Shown: in pieces, positions 63,305 to 64,000 of the stretch
Layout of the letters: each line of letters starts with the position of its first letter
Position numbering within the stretch: position 1 is the first letter of the stretch
Notes under the pieces: generated by a model
Databases searched by the model: none
What the model was told of the DNA's origin: nothing
What the model saw: only the letters and a program-made list of their open reading frames with translations
Origin: Euglena gracilis
Lineage: Eukaryota; Euglenida; Euglenophyceae; Euglenales
DNA length: 64,000 bases
Assembly (NCBI GenBank): GCA_039621445.1
Contig: CP154956.1
Location: 78,550,474 to 78,614,473, forward strand
Direction: 5' to 3'
Made by a program: the position numbers and the translations under genes

Positions 63305-63720
63305 ATGAAGGCATGTTACCCATTAATCGAAAGCTCTTTTAAAGAGCTTTCGACAGATGGCCACAGGATTCGGCCATAATGCACGCAGCGCTTATTTTCA
63401 GCGATCGTGTATTCCAAAATTTGACATCCTAATTTGTCAAATCCCACAGCCCAGGTTGCATATTGCATATCAAACGAAAAGGTCTCGCCAACACCTTTCG
63501 CTTGGTGCCCACAGAACTCAGCCAGATTGCAAAGCGCCCTCAAAATCAGCGATCGCATTTTTCCGCATTTTTCAGACCCCATTTGCATATCTGAAATTCC
63601 ACTTTTCAGCTGCCATGTTGCCCATCGATCGAAAGCTCTTCTCAAGGGCTTTCAGCAGATGGCCTTAGATTTCTGCCATGCTGCGTGGTATTCTACTTCA
63701 GAAATTCTCCAAAATTGGCC
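63305..63720. repeat. Direct duplication with a 300-bp period
   Basis: The block catgttacccattaatcgaa followed by agctcttttaaagagctttc and gacagatggcc at 63,312-63,365 recurs as catgttgcccatcgatcgaa at 63,614-63,667; cagcgatcg also recurs with about 160-bp offset. The first copy contains a perfect palindrome around ctcttttaaagag. No coding seen. Confidence 0.65.
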
Positions 63721-64000
63721 AAAAGGAAACTTTGGGGGAGCACGCCGTCGGCCAGCCGTCGGCCAGCCGTCGGCCAACCGTGTGACTCGCAGGAAAATGA
63801 CCCGAGCCACAGCCTTGTAATGCAGAAACAATTTCGCCGCCAATCTCCCTTCAAGGTCATGCTCATCGTTGGTGGAGGCTGCATTTTTGCCCATTTGAAG
63901 TAATTTTTCGTCATTTTTTGTCAATTTTGCCATTTTTGGACTTTTTTGACCAATTTTGACCATTTCAGCCTTTTTTGGGGTCATTCTACAGTCATTGTGA

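Overview
Nuclear DNA of an intron-rich eukaryote, most likely a protist or alga with a large repeat-laden genome. The evidence is short, GC-rich exons (38-330 nt) with mostly GT/AG borders, spaced about 1 kb apart in long introns full of poly-C/poly-G, CA/GT and CCCA repeats. There is no operon, Shine-Dalgarno or bacterial-type gene. The species cannot be fixed from the sequence. Almost all recognisable coding is on the minus strand. Together with exon-embedded insertions flanked by direct repeats, this would fit a dinoflagellate-like genome, but haptophyte, glaucophyte or other origins stay open.

Layout: (1) 1.3-19.5 kb, minus: exons of one or more co-oriented genes. They start with a probable initiator Met exon (19,481) and a P-loop GTPase segment, include a THADD G4-like motif near 12.9 kb, and run into alpha-helical and coiled-coil exons that leave the window at the left. 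One isolated plus-strand leucine-rich-repeat exon lies at 878-955. (2) 19.5-34.7 kb: about 15 kb without convincing genes. It holds a decayed Tc1/mariner transposase, a hAT-like element with a perfect 8-bp target duplication, minisatellites, and a cluster of TGCGCA palindromes. (3) 34.7-41.2 kb, minus: a dual-specificity phosphatase gene with a Pro/Tyr-rich tail. (4) 41.4-45.9 kb: a few uncertain exons and GAGCCTCC palindromes. (5) 45.9-61.1 kb, minus: an RBM26/RBM27-like RNA-binding protein gene (Pro/Gln-rich region, RRM, coiled coil, second RRM-like segment, acidic tail). (6) 61.1-64 kb: no genes seen; very strong palindromes and C-tract-ended double-hairpin elements.

The most striking observation: four insertions (1,911-2,249; 15,109-15,381; 17,417-17,799; 40,810-41,093) lie inside coding exons and are flanked by 8-bp direct repeats. 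In every case precise removal of the insertion plus one repeat copy gives one continuous reading frame, and at two loci the predicted exon length and phase fit exactly. They behave like introner elements (introns made from MITE-type transposons), apparently cut at or near the target duplications rather than at ordinary GT/AG sites. A second theme is that different families of short palindromes are confined to their own few-kb territories.

Exon borders were read by eye. Where no clear splice site was found the border is approximate and this is stated.
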